From positions 1,689,397 to 1,753,396 of the forward strand of contig MU001499.1 of the NCBI GenBank assembly GCA_010093485.1: 64,000 nt of DNA, written 5' to 3'. The notes under the pieces were generated by a model. That model ran no database searches. It saw only the letters and a list, made by a program, of their open reading frames with translations, and had not been told where the DNA came from. This DNA is from Karstenula rhodostoma CBS 690.94. Its lineage: Eukaryota > Ascomycota > Dothideomycetes > Pleosporales > Didymosphaeriaceae. How positions within the stretch are numbered: the stretch's first letter is position 1; each line of letters begins with the position of its first letter. Shown one piece after another: positions 1-11,918 of this stretch. The translations under genes and the position numbers were made by a program.

Positions 1-80
1 ACTTTAACTATAAGGATTATAAGTTAGTATATAGGATAAAATAGTATAGTATACCCTTTATAAGGTTTATAAGGATCTAA

Positions 81-226
81 TTTTGGTTAGCCTGCGCACA
101 GACGCTGGGCAAGCCTTAGCCGCTTTTTTGGTCCCCCTTTGTTCGTGCATTGGCAAAGCACAACGCACCTTTTTGTCCCCCCTACTTTATTGAGTTACCC
201 TACCTCATAGTGAATCTCTACAATAT
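81..226 (+). repeat. terminal repeat copy 1 (GC-retaining)
   Basis: First copy of the approximately 150-bp repeat and the least mutated one inside the AT block. It reads through CTGCGCACAGACGCTGGGC and AAGCACAACGCACC almost without C-to-T change, although its surroundings are nearly pure AT. It is the reverse complement of copies 2, 3 and 4. Confidence 0.85.
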
Positions 227-3200
227 AAGGATCTAATATTATTTAGTTATACCCCTTAAATAGATATTTATAAGATAGTATATAATAAAATACTTAGTAA
301 ACTATAAATAAATAAATAGTTTAAAGTCTTCTAGAACTATTCTTATTTAGTACTTTAGAATAAGGAGAAGGTAAAGATTTAGTATAATAGAGTTATACTT
401 AGGATCTAGATAGTAATAATATAAGGTTTAAAAAATATATATAAAGACCTAATAATAAGTATAATAGATAGAGAAAAAATTTAAAGTTAGAGTATATTAA
501 TCTTATTATAAAATATATAATAAAGAGAATTAGTTAGCTCCTTTATAAGTACTAGTATAACTAGTATAACTAGATTTTATATATTTTATATTAATACTAG
601 TCTACTAATTTATATTTAGAATATCTAATATACTTTTAGTAAGAATAGACTAAGCTTCTAGGTATATAGTAAGAGGTTAAGAGTTTTCTCTATTTAATTT
701 TTATCTTTTATCTAATATAATTATATTTCTATAATAACTAGCTAAGAAAATAAAGAGGTTAGGTTAACCTTAGTTATATTTAATATACTTAAGGATATTA
801 CTTATATAAATCTTATTATATTAGGTCTAGAAATAGTATAATTTAATATATAGTTATTTAATACTCTAAGACTAAAAAAGATTAGAACTACTACTATACT
901 ATAGACTAAGGTATAGTAACTACTAGCTAATAGAATATTAGAATAGAATATTATAGTAGCTTTTCTAAATATTATACTAGAGGGTATATATATTTTTACC
1001 CTACTTCTATATAATATTATACTAATAAATCTACTAAATAAGACTCTTATTAAACTATATAGTAAAATCTAAATATAAGGTATTAGGAATAATATAGGCC
1101 CTACTAATAAAACTATTAGTAACTATTATAATAAAACTAGTAGTTAAGAGAGTAATAATAGTATATAACTAGAGTAAAAAGGTAAGAGCTTAGTATTAAT
1201 AGATAGAAATTTAGTATAAATTATAGTAAACTAATATCTAATAGCCCTAGCCTATTAGTGTAAAGGATATTATCTAGTTTATCCTCTACTACTATTAATT
1301 TCTTAAATACTAAGTAAAGGTAATAAGGACTATCTAAAGATTTATATAATAATAATAAGTTATTAAGCTTATACTTTAATATACTAGCTTATAACTTAAA
1401 GATAGGTTTATAAACCCCTAGTAATTATATAATAAGTATAAGCTATTTATTTTTATAAATATTACTATTACTATATATAACTTTATTATATAATTTAATA
1501 CTAATAGATATAGATAAAGTAAAGGTAGTTATAAAAATAAATAGGGTAGACCTATTTATTAGTAGTAAAGTTTAAAATATAGAATTTAGATAGAGTTTAA
1601 TATAAAAATAGTTAGAGGAACTTAGATATATATTATAGTAAGTTACTATAAATTCACGCCCTACTAGAACTATACTAATAACTATATATAGGGTAAATAC
1701 TACTATTAATACTAAACTTAGCTAGATATATACTTAAATAACTATAGAGTTATATCTTATAATAGCTAATATATTTATACTTAATAAAGATATACTTATA
1801 ATATTTTATAAACTAATTTTATTCCCCTTAATATAGGGCCTTATACCTAGAGTAGGAATATCTACCTACTAATAGATAGTATTAGCTAAAATAATTATCT
1901 AAATATTTAGAGGTAGTAGTAATAAATCTAGACCTAGTATAGAGAAGTTATATCTATACCTTTTAAATTTTATTATAAAATACTAGATTACTTAATAATA
2001 CCTTAGTATTTAGTAATATTAATAGGGCCTCTTAGTAAAGCTTTACCTATAAAAAGGCTAGAATAATATTTATTTAAACTAAGATCTATACCTACTTCCT
2101 TATCTATATTTATTATATTCTTAGATATATATATATAAGATACTAATAGAATATAATTAGTTCCTTATAGTTATAAATACTAGTAGTAGCTAGATAAATA
2201 TTATATTAAGTCTACTATACTAGGCCCTTATAGTAGGGTATAAGGTATTACTATTTTACTTTATAATTAAATATAAACTAATAAGATATATTATATATAA
2301 CTAACTTAAAATATACTACTAGTAGGAGGTATAATAGAATAAAGAGAATATAGAGTATAAATAACTATAATAATATAGCTTACTTAAAGGCTTTATACTA
2401 CTACCCCTATAAGAAGTAGTAAATATTATAGTCTTTTTAAAGCTCTCTAATAATAAGCTCGCTATTATATATATAAAACTATAATATAGTAATTTAGCTA
2501 GTAGTATAGATAATAGTAAAAGTCTAAGGTAGATATATAACCTTTATAAGTTTAAGGGAAAATCTATAATATAATATAAAGTAAATACTTATATAGAGTA
2601 TAGCCCCCCCTTAATAAAAATATTAAGTAATATAATATTTTAGAAGTTAAGTCTAAGGGTATAGATAGTCTATATTTTACTTATACTATAAATTATATAA
2701 TAGAGGTTTAAGAAAACTAGGGCTATTATACTTATAGCTAACCACTATATAAACCTAAGTAAGGCCCTAATTAATATAAAGGATATTATATAAGATAAAG
2801 GCTATAATATCTACTTAATAAAATCTAAAATATTTAAGGTTCTATATAAACTCTAGTATTAAAAGATAATTTAAGATAACTTTAGTCTAGCTATTTATTA
2901 AATTATATTAGATATTATATATAAAAATAGTACTAGAATCCTTATAAACTATTTTTCCTATTTTATAACTTAAAAGTTCTAGTAACCTAGTAATATAGAT
3001 AACTTTCTAAATAAAGTATATAAAGTAAAGTATATTAGTATTTTCTAGTACCTTATCTATAAATATAGTATAGTTAAGTAAAAGACTATTAGTATTTAGA
3101 AGTTTATAGAATAAAAGGTACTACTATACCCTTATAAAAAGCTATTTATAGTATTTACTATAATTTAAAAAGGTAATATATAAGTAGCTTATAATATAAA

Positions 3201-4734
3201 GAAGATAGACTAAATATATAATATATTTTAGAACTCTAAGTTTATTAAATATAGTAAGATAATAGCTAATATTATATAGACTCTACCTATTAAATATAAT
3301 AAGTTTATAAAGAGACTTAATAGAAAGTTTTTACTATAGACTACTAATATTAACCTTATCTAGTAGGATATACCTATTAAATATAATATAATAAATAGAG
3401 GAGTATTTTAAGATATAGTTTAAATAGTATAGAAAGAATAAAAGGACTATATTATAGTAAAAGGGAGTAGGGTTATTAATATTAGTATACTAAAGTCTTA
3501 TTATAATCTTTATATTATAAGTACTTTACTATTACTAATATAATTCTATAAAGAGTATAATATTAATATCTATACTAATAATCTTAACTTAGTTTATAAA
3601 AATATCTAAGCTTTCCTACTCTTTATATATTTTAATAAAATAGTTAAGGGCAATATAAAATAGGTCTAGATTAAAGAGTATATCTATAAAATAGAAAGGA
3701 CTATAAAAAGCTAATAGTTAGAACTTAGCCCTAATAGAAAGCCCCGCTAAAATAAAATATTACTTAGAATTAAAATATCTATTATAGCCCTTCTCTATAC
3801 TATTATAGATATATTATATATTACTATAATTTATTATACTAATAATAATAGGGTATCTAGAATCTACTATATAGTATAGTAGATATAACTACTAAACTTT
3901 ATTCTATAAACTAAGCTATAGATAGTAAAATAGATATTATACTTATCTATAGTAGCCTTATATTTCTAAAGTAGTAGATTATAATTAATATATTTAATAA
4001 TCTAGATAGTATACTAAGGGTTATTATATCTAATACTAACTTATATATTAAGGGTATTAATCTAGTAAAAGTAAATATCGTGCTTATTAATTTACTACTA
4101 CTAAAGATTAAAAAGTTTAAATAATTTATCTAGAGACCTATATATATAGGGTAGAAAAAGCTAAAAGTAATTACTTTACTATTTTATAATATAGATAGCT
4201 AGGTAGATATATATATAATAGAGTATAAGTAATTCTTAAAAAAAATTAATAAGGTTATTATAAAGGATACTATAGGTATAAATATTCCTAAAAAGGATAG
4301 TAGTATAGTAGCTAGTATAAGTAATAAAGAATAATACTAGACTAAAGTATAAAATAAAGAGATTATAATATAGGTAAGAATATAAGTACTAGTAATAAAA
4401 GTTATTTTAAGGTAGAAATATATATTATAAGTAAAATATATATAGTAAACTATAGTAATTTAAACTAATATTAAGATAAAGAGCTAATAATATTAGGGTA
4501 TAGTACTAAGATATACTAGTAAAGGTTAATTACTAACTAGAGGCTATAATAGTAGACTTTATAATCTCTTAGGCTATAGTAATTATAGTAAATTATACTA
4601 AATTATTATAAATTTATTTATATATACTTATATATACTTATATATATTTATATAGTTAGTATATAGTTATATATAATTATATATATTTATATAGTTAGTA
4701 TATATTTATATATATTTAATATATCTATATATAC

Positions 4735-4822
4735 CTATATATACCTATATACTCTAGATAGTATAGGTATAAATATATATAAATATATATATCTATATAA
4801 CTCTCCTAAAAAACTTTTCGTA
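4735..4822 (+). repeat. dispersed AT-rich repeat, copy A
   Basis: About 90 bp ending in CTCTCCTAAAAAACTTTT, preceded by TAGATAGTATAGGTATAAAT. It is almost identical to 19,735-19,830 about 15 kb away. Upstream of both copies lies a TATATACC/TATATACT microsatellite. This may be an end of one element family, but no further structure is visible. Confidence 0.7.
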
Positions 4823-5100
4823 ATATACTCTAAATACTTATTAATAAATTCTAAATATTAAAAGTTAACTAGGACCTACTTTAAGAGCTAGCTAAATAAA
4901 ATAAGCTAATAACTTATTTTACTAAATAACTATTTCTATAAGTTTAATAGCTATATCTAGATTATTCTTACTTAATTATAAATTATTTAGTTAGAAATAG
5001 AAACTCTTTTTTTTAGAAATCTTAGTTAGAATAATAAGACTATAGTAATATATAAAATACTAATAAAAAATTATCTAAAAAGTAAAAATATAAATATCTA

Positions 5101-5245
5101 TATTATAGAAATTCACTATAAGGTAGGGTAACTTAATAAAGTAGGGGGGATAAAAAGGCACGTTATACTTTACTAATACACGAATAAAGGAGGACTAAAA
5201 AAGTAGCTAAGGCACGCCTAGCGTCTATATACAGGCTAACTAAAA
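5101..5245 (-). repeat. terminal repeat copy 2 (RIP-altered)
   Basis: Inverted copy of 81-226. Most differences from the GC-retaining copies are C-to-T or G-to-A transitions, for example the stretch ATGCACGAAC appears as ATACACGAAT. It retains the tail AATTCACTATAAGGTAGGG shared with copy 1. Confidence 0.85.
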
Positions 5246-5718
5246 AGGGTATAGTACTATAAATATCTATTAGATATAAAAAATATATAATTTTCTATAA
5301 TAATATAAAGATTAAAATAAAACTATTTAGACTATATAGTAAGATAAGTAATAGATAACTATAAATTTAGCTTATTTTAAAACTATTTTACTTATAATTC
5401 TAATTATTCTACTACTCTAAAAGTTCTTTAAGAGATAAGAAAAGAGGAAAAATCTAAGTAGTAGTAAAAGGTAAAAAAAAAAGATAAATATATAAATCTA
5501 AAAAATTATTATAAAAATAAAAGGATTTACCTTAATAATAGAAAAATATTAATAGTAAAAAATAATTATATTTACTACTACTAGCTTAATTTTTAGTAAG
5601 CTAGCTAATAACTAATATACTTTTAATAAGTTAGTAAATCTAATTTTTTATATAGAATAGAATAATAGGTTATTTAAAAGCTTTTATTATCTAACTATAT
5701 ATATATATTATATATAAT

Positions 5719-5880
5719 TACTATAAGGATAGGTAAATTAATAAAGTAAAAGGAATAAAAAGGTATATTATACTTTACTAATATATAAATAAAGGGGGAC
5801 TAAAAAAGTAACTAAGACTTATTTAGTATTTATATATAAATTAACTAAAAAGGGTATAGTACTAAGCTAGTTAAAATAGG
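5719..5880 (-). repeat. terminal repeat copy 3 (strongly RIP-altered)
   Basis: Third copy, in the same orientation as copy 2 and the most mutated: nearly every C and G of copies 1 and 4 has been lost. It extends past the 3' limit of copies 1 and 2 through AGGGTATAGTACTAAGC. That segment aligns with AGGGCATAGCGCCAAGC in copy 4 at 63,029-63,045, so copies 3 and 4 share a longer unit. Confidence 0.8.
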
Positions 5881-7250
5881 CTTAGTATATACCTATTAAT
5901 ATATAAGAAATCTAATAATAGAGAATTAATAAAATATTAAAAAGGATAGTTTTTATTAAGACTAGAAGAAAAATATATATAGGTAAGTACTATTATCTAT
6001 ATTATTTTCTCCTATTCTATACTCTATTAGTTATTAATAGTATATATATAAAAAAAGAAAAAAATATAAATAAAATATCTATCCCTAGTATACTATAAAT
6101 CCTATTTAATAATATAATATAATATTTATAGTTCTAGATTTACTAATATATTATCTATACCTTAGAATTAACCTAACTAATAAGCCTATATAAGTAGTAA
6201 TATACCTATTCCCTACTATTTATTTAAGGATATTAATAACTAATACCTATAATAAAATAGAGAAATATAGTAAAAGTATTTAAATAATAATAGTAATAAT
6301 AGATAATAGTTATAATATCTAGAAAGTTAAAAGCTAGCTAGAATCTAAATTTAAAGTATATATAGGTATAAAAGAAATACTTAAATTATATAAGTTAGAT
6401 TAGCTAGTAATATAATATTTATTATCTTCTAGCTATAAATATATATTATAATAATAGAAAATATAGAGTATATAAAATTACTATAATAATAAAAAAAAGA
6501 TTAAAGAGAATAAAAAGTTTATAATAGAGGTAATAAATAATAAGGTAAATATTTATTAAATATAGAAGATTTTATATAGTATAGTAATATAGATATAGAT
6601 AATAGTAATAGTAATAGTAAAAAAGTTCTAAGTTTTATTCTAAATTCTAAGTATAGAGCCTATAGAGTAATATATAAAAAGTAAAGGATAAAGGATAAAA
6701 AATAAAAATAGAGATAATAACTATATATAGTTAGTATTTAATAATAGTAATAGGGGTATATAGTATTTAATTATAAAATACTAAGTATAGGAGCTTAGTA
6801 TTATATTAATAGTAGAATAAAGTAATAAGGATTATAATATAATTAACTAGTATCTAGTTATAATTAGTAGCTTTTAATAGATCTTAATAACTAGTTCTAG
6901 AGAAAGATAGTAATTAAATAAACTTAACTTAGTAAAGTAAAAATTTTAAATAAATAAATAAAGAGGTAATTAACTAATATTAGCTTTATCTAACTATTAA
7001 CTAGTAAATAAGAAATATACTATTCTACTAGTATTATATAATATTATAGTATTATAGTGTTATTATATTATATAATATATATAGGTAGGTTAATATTTAG
7101 TTAATTAAGTCTAGTATTATAGGTATCCTTTTTTCTCTTTTATTATAAATAGTATTATTCTTTAGAGCTATTTAATAGAACTATATAGTATCTCTAGATA
7201 TTTTCTTATTACTAGATAGTTATAATAGTAACTTTATATTAAAAAAAAAA

Positions 7251-7685
7251 NNNNNNNNNNNNNNNNNNNNNNNNNNNNNNNNNNNNNNNNNNNNNNNNNN
7301 NNNNNNNNNNNNNNNNNNNNNNNNNNNNNNNNNNNNNNNNNNNNNNNNNNNNNNNNNNNNNNNNNNNNNNNNNNNNNNNNNNNNNNNNNNNNNNNNNNNN
7401 NNNNNNNNNNNNNNNNNNNNNNNNNNNNNNNNNNNNNNNNNNNNNNNNNNNNNNNNNNNNNNNNNNNNNNNNNNNNNNNNNNNNNNNNNNNNNNNNNNNN
7501 NNNNNNNNNNNNNNNNNNNNNNNNNNNNNNNNNNNNNNNNNNNNNNNNNNNNNNNNNNNNNNNNNNNNNNNNNNNNNNNNNNNNNNNNNNNNNNNNNNNN
7601 NNNNNNNNNNNNNNNNNNNNNNNNNNNNNNNNNNNNNNNNNNNNNNNNNNNNNNNNNNNNNNNNNNNNNNNNNNNNNNNNNNNNN
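7251..7685. other. assembly gap (435 N)
   Basis: A run of 435 N follows a poly-A stretch inside the AT-rich block. Sequence resumes with GAATTCC inside the repeat also seen at 18,805-19,380. Confidence 0.99.
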
Positions 7686-10600
7686 GAATTCCTATATAGA
7701 TTACTAGTATAACTAACCTATTATATTATTATATAGTAGTAAGGCCTTTAAAGCTTTAAATTTATAAATTTTTTATTTTTTTTACTTACTAAGCTACTTA
7801 CTAATATATTATTAATTTACGTAAATATATATAGGCTATAGATACGTATATATATATATATAAAAATATAGGGCTGGCTAGTATATACTAGGCGCCTAGG
7901 GCGCTTAATCGTGCGCGAGCGTACGCAGGACTGCGCTGGCCGCCTATACGCACCAGTAAGGTGAAAACTTTTTATAATATAGTAGTAAGAACTTATTAAA
8001 AAAGGCTAGTATTATAAAGTTTTTAATATTAAAACTTAGTTTTTTAACTTCTATTATAGTCTAAAATACCTTTAGTTTAAATAATTTAGAGGGCCTATAC
8101 TATAATTCTAGGGAAATATATAGTTATAGTATTTTATCTATAAAATAAAATAGTATTTTAATATTAGTAATAAGGATTTAGAAAAGTACTTTAGCTAGAT
8201 TTCTAGCTTAAAAAATAAAAAAACTTCTACTAACTTTAAATATAAATTAGGTTAATTAAATTTTAAATTAATAAGTAGTAAATAAAGTAACTAGAAACTA
8301 AAAATTAATATAATATATAGAGTTAAAGTATTTTATATAACTTTATTAGAGGTCTTATACTAAGGAAAAGAGGTAAATCTAACTAAAAAAATAAATACTA
8401 CTAGAATAAAAATTTAAAAAAAAGACCTTTAGAAATAAATTATCTAATTAACTCTTAAGAAGATAACTAGTTCTAGAGTAAGTAAACTTATAGTAGTAAC
8501 TTAAATAAAAGACCTTTAGAAAAAAAGAGTTAGAATTAACTTTTAATTTCTAATTAAAAAGTTTTATCTAAGGTCTTCCCTATCTAAAATAGATAATAAA
8601 GAATTAGTATTATAAATTATAGTTATAGAGATAAACTAATAGGCTTCTAAACCTATAAAAGTAAAAGATAAATAGATTTAAAATATACTAGAACTAAAAG
8701 TAATTAAAAGGAAAAAAAGAAACTAAATAGTTTCTACTTTTCTATTAAATAAAAAATTTATAGCCCTTATTAATACTTTAAATATTAATTCTATTCTTAT
8801 AGTTACCCTTATCTAAAAGATAAAAGAAATTATAGTAAAATTAATTTTCTTTTAAAAAAAACTTTATTAGAAAGTATAGTAGTTACTTAAAAAAAAAGAA
8901 AAAGTATAATAACTTATTATAATAATTTTTTTTTAGTTATATTTTTATTAGTTTATATTAACTAGGAGCTTTAATAGGGTAGTAGAGTTAGAATTACCTA
9001 TATAAAACTATAATTCTATCTAAAGTAGTAGTAGAGAAGTTATATCCTAGTCTATACTAGATTATATATAGAAATATAGTATAAACTACTTAATATACTA
9101 TTAGGAAAGTAAAAGATAGATACTAAAAAGTAGTAGATAAAATAGATTTTAAGAATAAAATTAAGCTAAAAAAGTAAATAGGTATTTAGAATATTTTAGC
9201 TAAGTTATTTACCTACTTTATTATAATTCTAGAATATTACTATAAGGTACTACTTAACTTTAGATTAGAGCTAAATATTATATAATATACTACTACTAAG
9301 ATATTAAATATTATAATCTAGAACTAAAATTAGAGCTACTTACCTATTAAAAAATAATTAAAAATAATAAAAATAAGTAGAAATCTAGATAAATATATAG
9401 AAACTATTTATAGTATTTTATTTTAGATTAGATCTATATCTATTTCTACTTACTTTAAAATTATATAAAATATCTAAAAGTCTATTATTCTAAATACCCC
9501 CTTTATAATAATAGCTTAGTTAGTAATAAAATTTACTCTAAAAGGGTATTATCTCTATAGGGTTACTTTAGTAGATAGAAAAAGAATAGTTTTATTTTTT
9601 AGATTAAATATACCTTTATTATTAAACTATAAGTAAAGTAATAAGAATTTAAAAAACCCTTAGTAAATATATTTATTAAAGAAGTATATTTAATAGAGGT
9701 AAATTCTAATACTATATATATTAGTAATAAAAAAGTAGAGAATAAAAAGGATAAATAGAAAGTAAGTAAGTAAAAATTACTAAAATAATAAATAAAAGAA
9801 TATTAAGAAATAACTAGTAAGAAATTAGGGGCCTCTTTTATAATATATAAAAAGGTAGTAGATAAAATAAAACTAGTAGACTAGCTAAAAAATAATTAAC
9901 CTTTAGAAGTTAAAAAACTAGATTAGAGAGAAAGAGCTATTAAATAGTAACTAGTAGTAATAAGTCTTTAAGAACTATAGTAAAATATATACTTAAGAAT
10001 CTTTAAGTCTAAGTATATAAGCTTTCTAAAAGAATAGTAATTAATTCTAGAATAATTAAAAAAGATAAATATAAGGGACTAGCTTCTATTTAGTAAAATT
10101 ATACTAATATATAAGCTAATATTTTATTAGAAAATAGTTCTTATTTAAGAATTTTAAAAAATAACTATAATTAGTAAAGATATTATACCTTTTTATTAGA
10201 TTTAAACCCTACTATATAAAGCCTAGTAGGTAAAAAGATTTAATTATCTAAAAAAGCTCCTCTTTATAGTATATAAAATAATTAAGGATTAGATTAACTA
10301 ATAAATTCTTAAAATATATAATAGTTAGTATTAAAATTTTTAGTTCCTTATACTAAAGAAGAATAAAGAGTATTAGTTAATTAATAATATTTAGCTATAT
10401 AATAAGGTTTTAGAGTAAAATATAAATCTATTACCTTTAGCTAATAAGTTTTTAAAAAAAATTAAGGGTAGAGTAATTTATTTACTATTTAATTTATTTT
10501 TAGGGTTTAACTAGATCCCCTTATATATAGCTTTAAGAGATATAACTATCTTCTAGATATTTATTAGTTTAGTAAAATACTATACCCTATCTATAGGGGT

Positions 10601-11416
10601 AACTAATTTACTAGAAGTCTTTTAAAAGTTTATATTAATAATTCTTTAAAAATACTTCCCTAATACCTTACCTTTTATTAATAATATTATATTAGCTAGA
10701 CTAAAATTAACTTATAATAATAAAGAGGCCTTATCTAGGGTTTAGTAATTTATTCTTAAGTATATTATCTAACTTAATAGGATATTAGTAGATTTAGAAA
10801 GAGCCTATACTATAGTATTAGAAATAAAAATATTCTAAAAAGTAAATTAAATAGAGATTATTAGTTATAAAGTCTCCCCTAATAAATAATTACTATAAGA
10901 AAAGAAAATAGGAAAAATCTTAGCTTAAAAAAATATAGTAATATAAATAAAATATAATAGTTTATTAGAATCTATACTTATTATTAGTAATAAATCTTCT
11001 ACTTTTCTATTAAAGTAAAACTATTATATAGACTAATAAAGAAGGACTAGAAATAAATATAAAGAGATACTAAAAGATAATTAATAAAGATTTTAAAAGA
11101 AAGTATTACTACTACTCTAATTTTAATAACTTTAAATTATAAATTAGGGTACTAGATTTTCCTCTATATAGATATAAATATATAGGGAGGAGATATATAT
11201 ATTAAATAGATAAAAAAGAATAGAAAATATTACCTTATTTAATTTAAAAATACCCTATAGTTTAAAGCTAAATTAAAATAGTATTAAATTAAGTTAGAAT
11301 ATAAGATAATAGTATAAATACTTAAAAAATTTATATTATACCTATATAAAACCTAATTTATTATTAAGATAGATATTATTATTTTAATTTTATAACTTAA
11401 TTAGTCCTCTATAGAC
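7686..11416 (+). mobile_element. Ty3/Gypsy-like element, decayed, invaded by a second element
   Basis: The left end (7686-7985) is repeated around the inverted repeat at 18,700-19,380, so it is probably an LTR or element end. Conceptual translation of about 10,350-10,870 on the plus strand gives, between stops, a reverse-transcriptase-like series: a FDLFSGF-type segment, a segment equivalent to TTLP.G.TN, and a PFID-type active-site region. This matches a fungal Ty3/Gypsy lineage distinct from the chromovirus next to it. All frames are full of RIP-type stops. The element is interrupted at 11,416/11,417 by the chromovirus and may resume at 18,693. Identity rests on motif reading only. Confidence 0.6.
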
Positions 11417-11918
11417 TATTATAATTATAGTAAAACTAGACTAGAAGAAAGAAAAGAATTATATATAAAATATTAGTAATAGAAATAAAACTAATAAGTA
11501 CTTATATATAAATCTATAAGGTAGTTTATATTATAAGTTATATAACTATAATCCTATTAAAAGTATAAAATTCTAAGAGTATTAAGTTTTAATAAAAGTA
11601 AAGTAGATACTTCTACTAAGAAAATAGAATCTATAAGAGTAAATTAAGAGATTCTAAAATAGTAAAAATTAAAATAACTAGTATATAGTCTAGAAGGATT
11701 TCTATATAGTTTCTATTTTTTATAATTAACTTTTATATTTAAATTAAAATACTTTATTTATATATAAATATTTAGTCTTTTTTTAGTATTATTATATTAT
11801 ATTTTATTATAATATAGGATTATTAACTAATCTAGTACTTACCTCTATTATATTTTATTTCTTAAATAATTCTTAAGATATAAACTTAAGTTAGATATAT
11901 AGAAAACCCCTTATAATA
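11417..11918 (+). repeat. 5' LTR of the chromovirus
   Basis: 502-bp direct repeat, colinear over its whole length with 18,191-18,692. Differences between the two are mainly transitions. Its end CCCCTTATAATA is consistent with a RIP-altered ...ACA terminus. Confidence 0.88.

Larger units (their letters stand above)
81..5245. mobile_element. candidate TIR DNA transposon, about 5.2 kb, decayed
   Basis: A block of about 145 bp at 81-226 recurs as its reverse complement at 5101-5245. The two copies face each other across about 4.9 kb, as terminal inverted repeats of a class II element would. They share the outer part around GGTTAGCCTGCGCACAGACG (RIP-changed on the right) and an inner tail around GTGAATC. 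The interior is AT-mutated with no readable transposase, so the superfamily is unknown. I could not find a convincing target-site duplication. Two more copies of the terminal block occur alone (5719-5880 and 62881-63050). The pair could therefore also be two independent insertions in opposite orientation. Confidence 0.5.

Noticed and set aside
1..240. Possible telomere or subtelomere at the left end
   Set aside because: No TTAGGG/CCCTAA repeats, and the sequence belongs to a dispersed repeat.
4620..4740. TATATACTTATATATA-rich stretch considered as an origin or satellite
   Set aside because: Simple AT microsatellite expected in RIP-converted DNA; nothing specific supports an origin.
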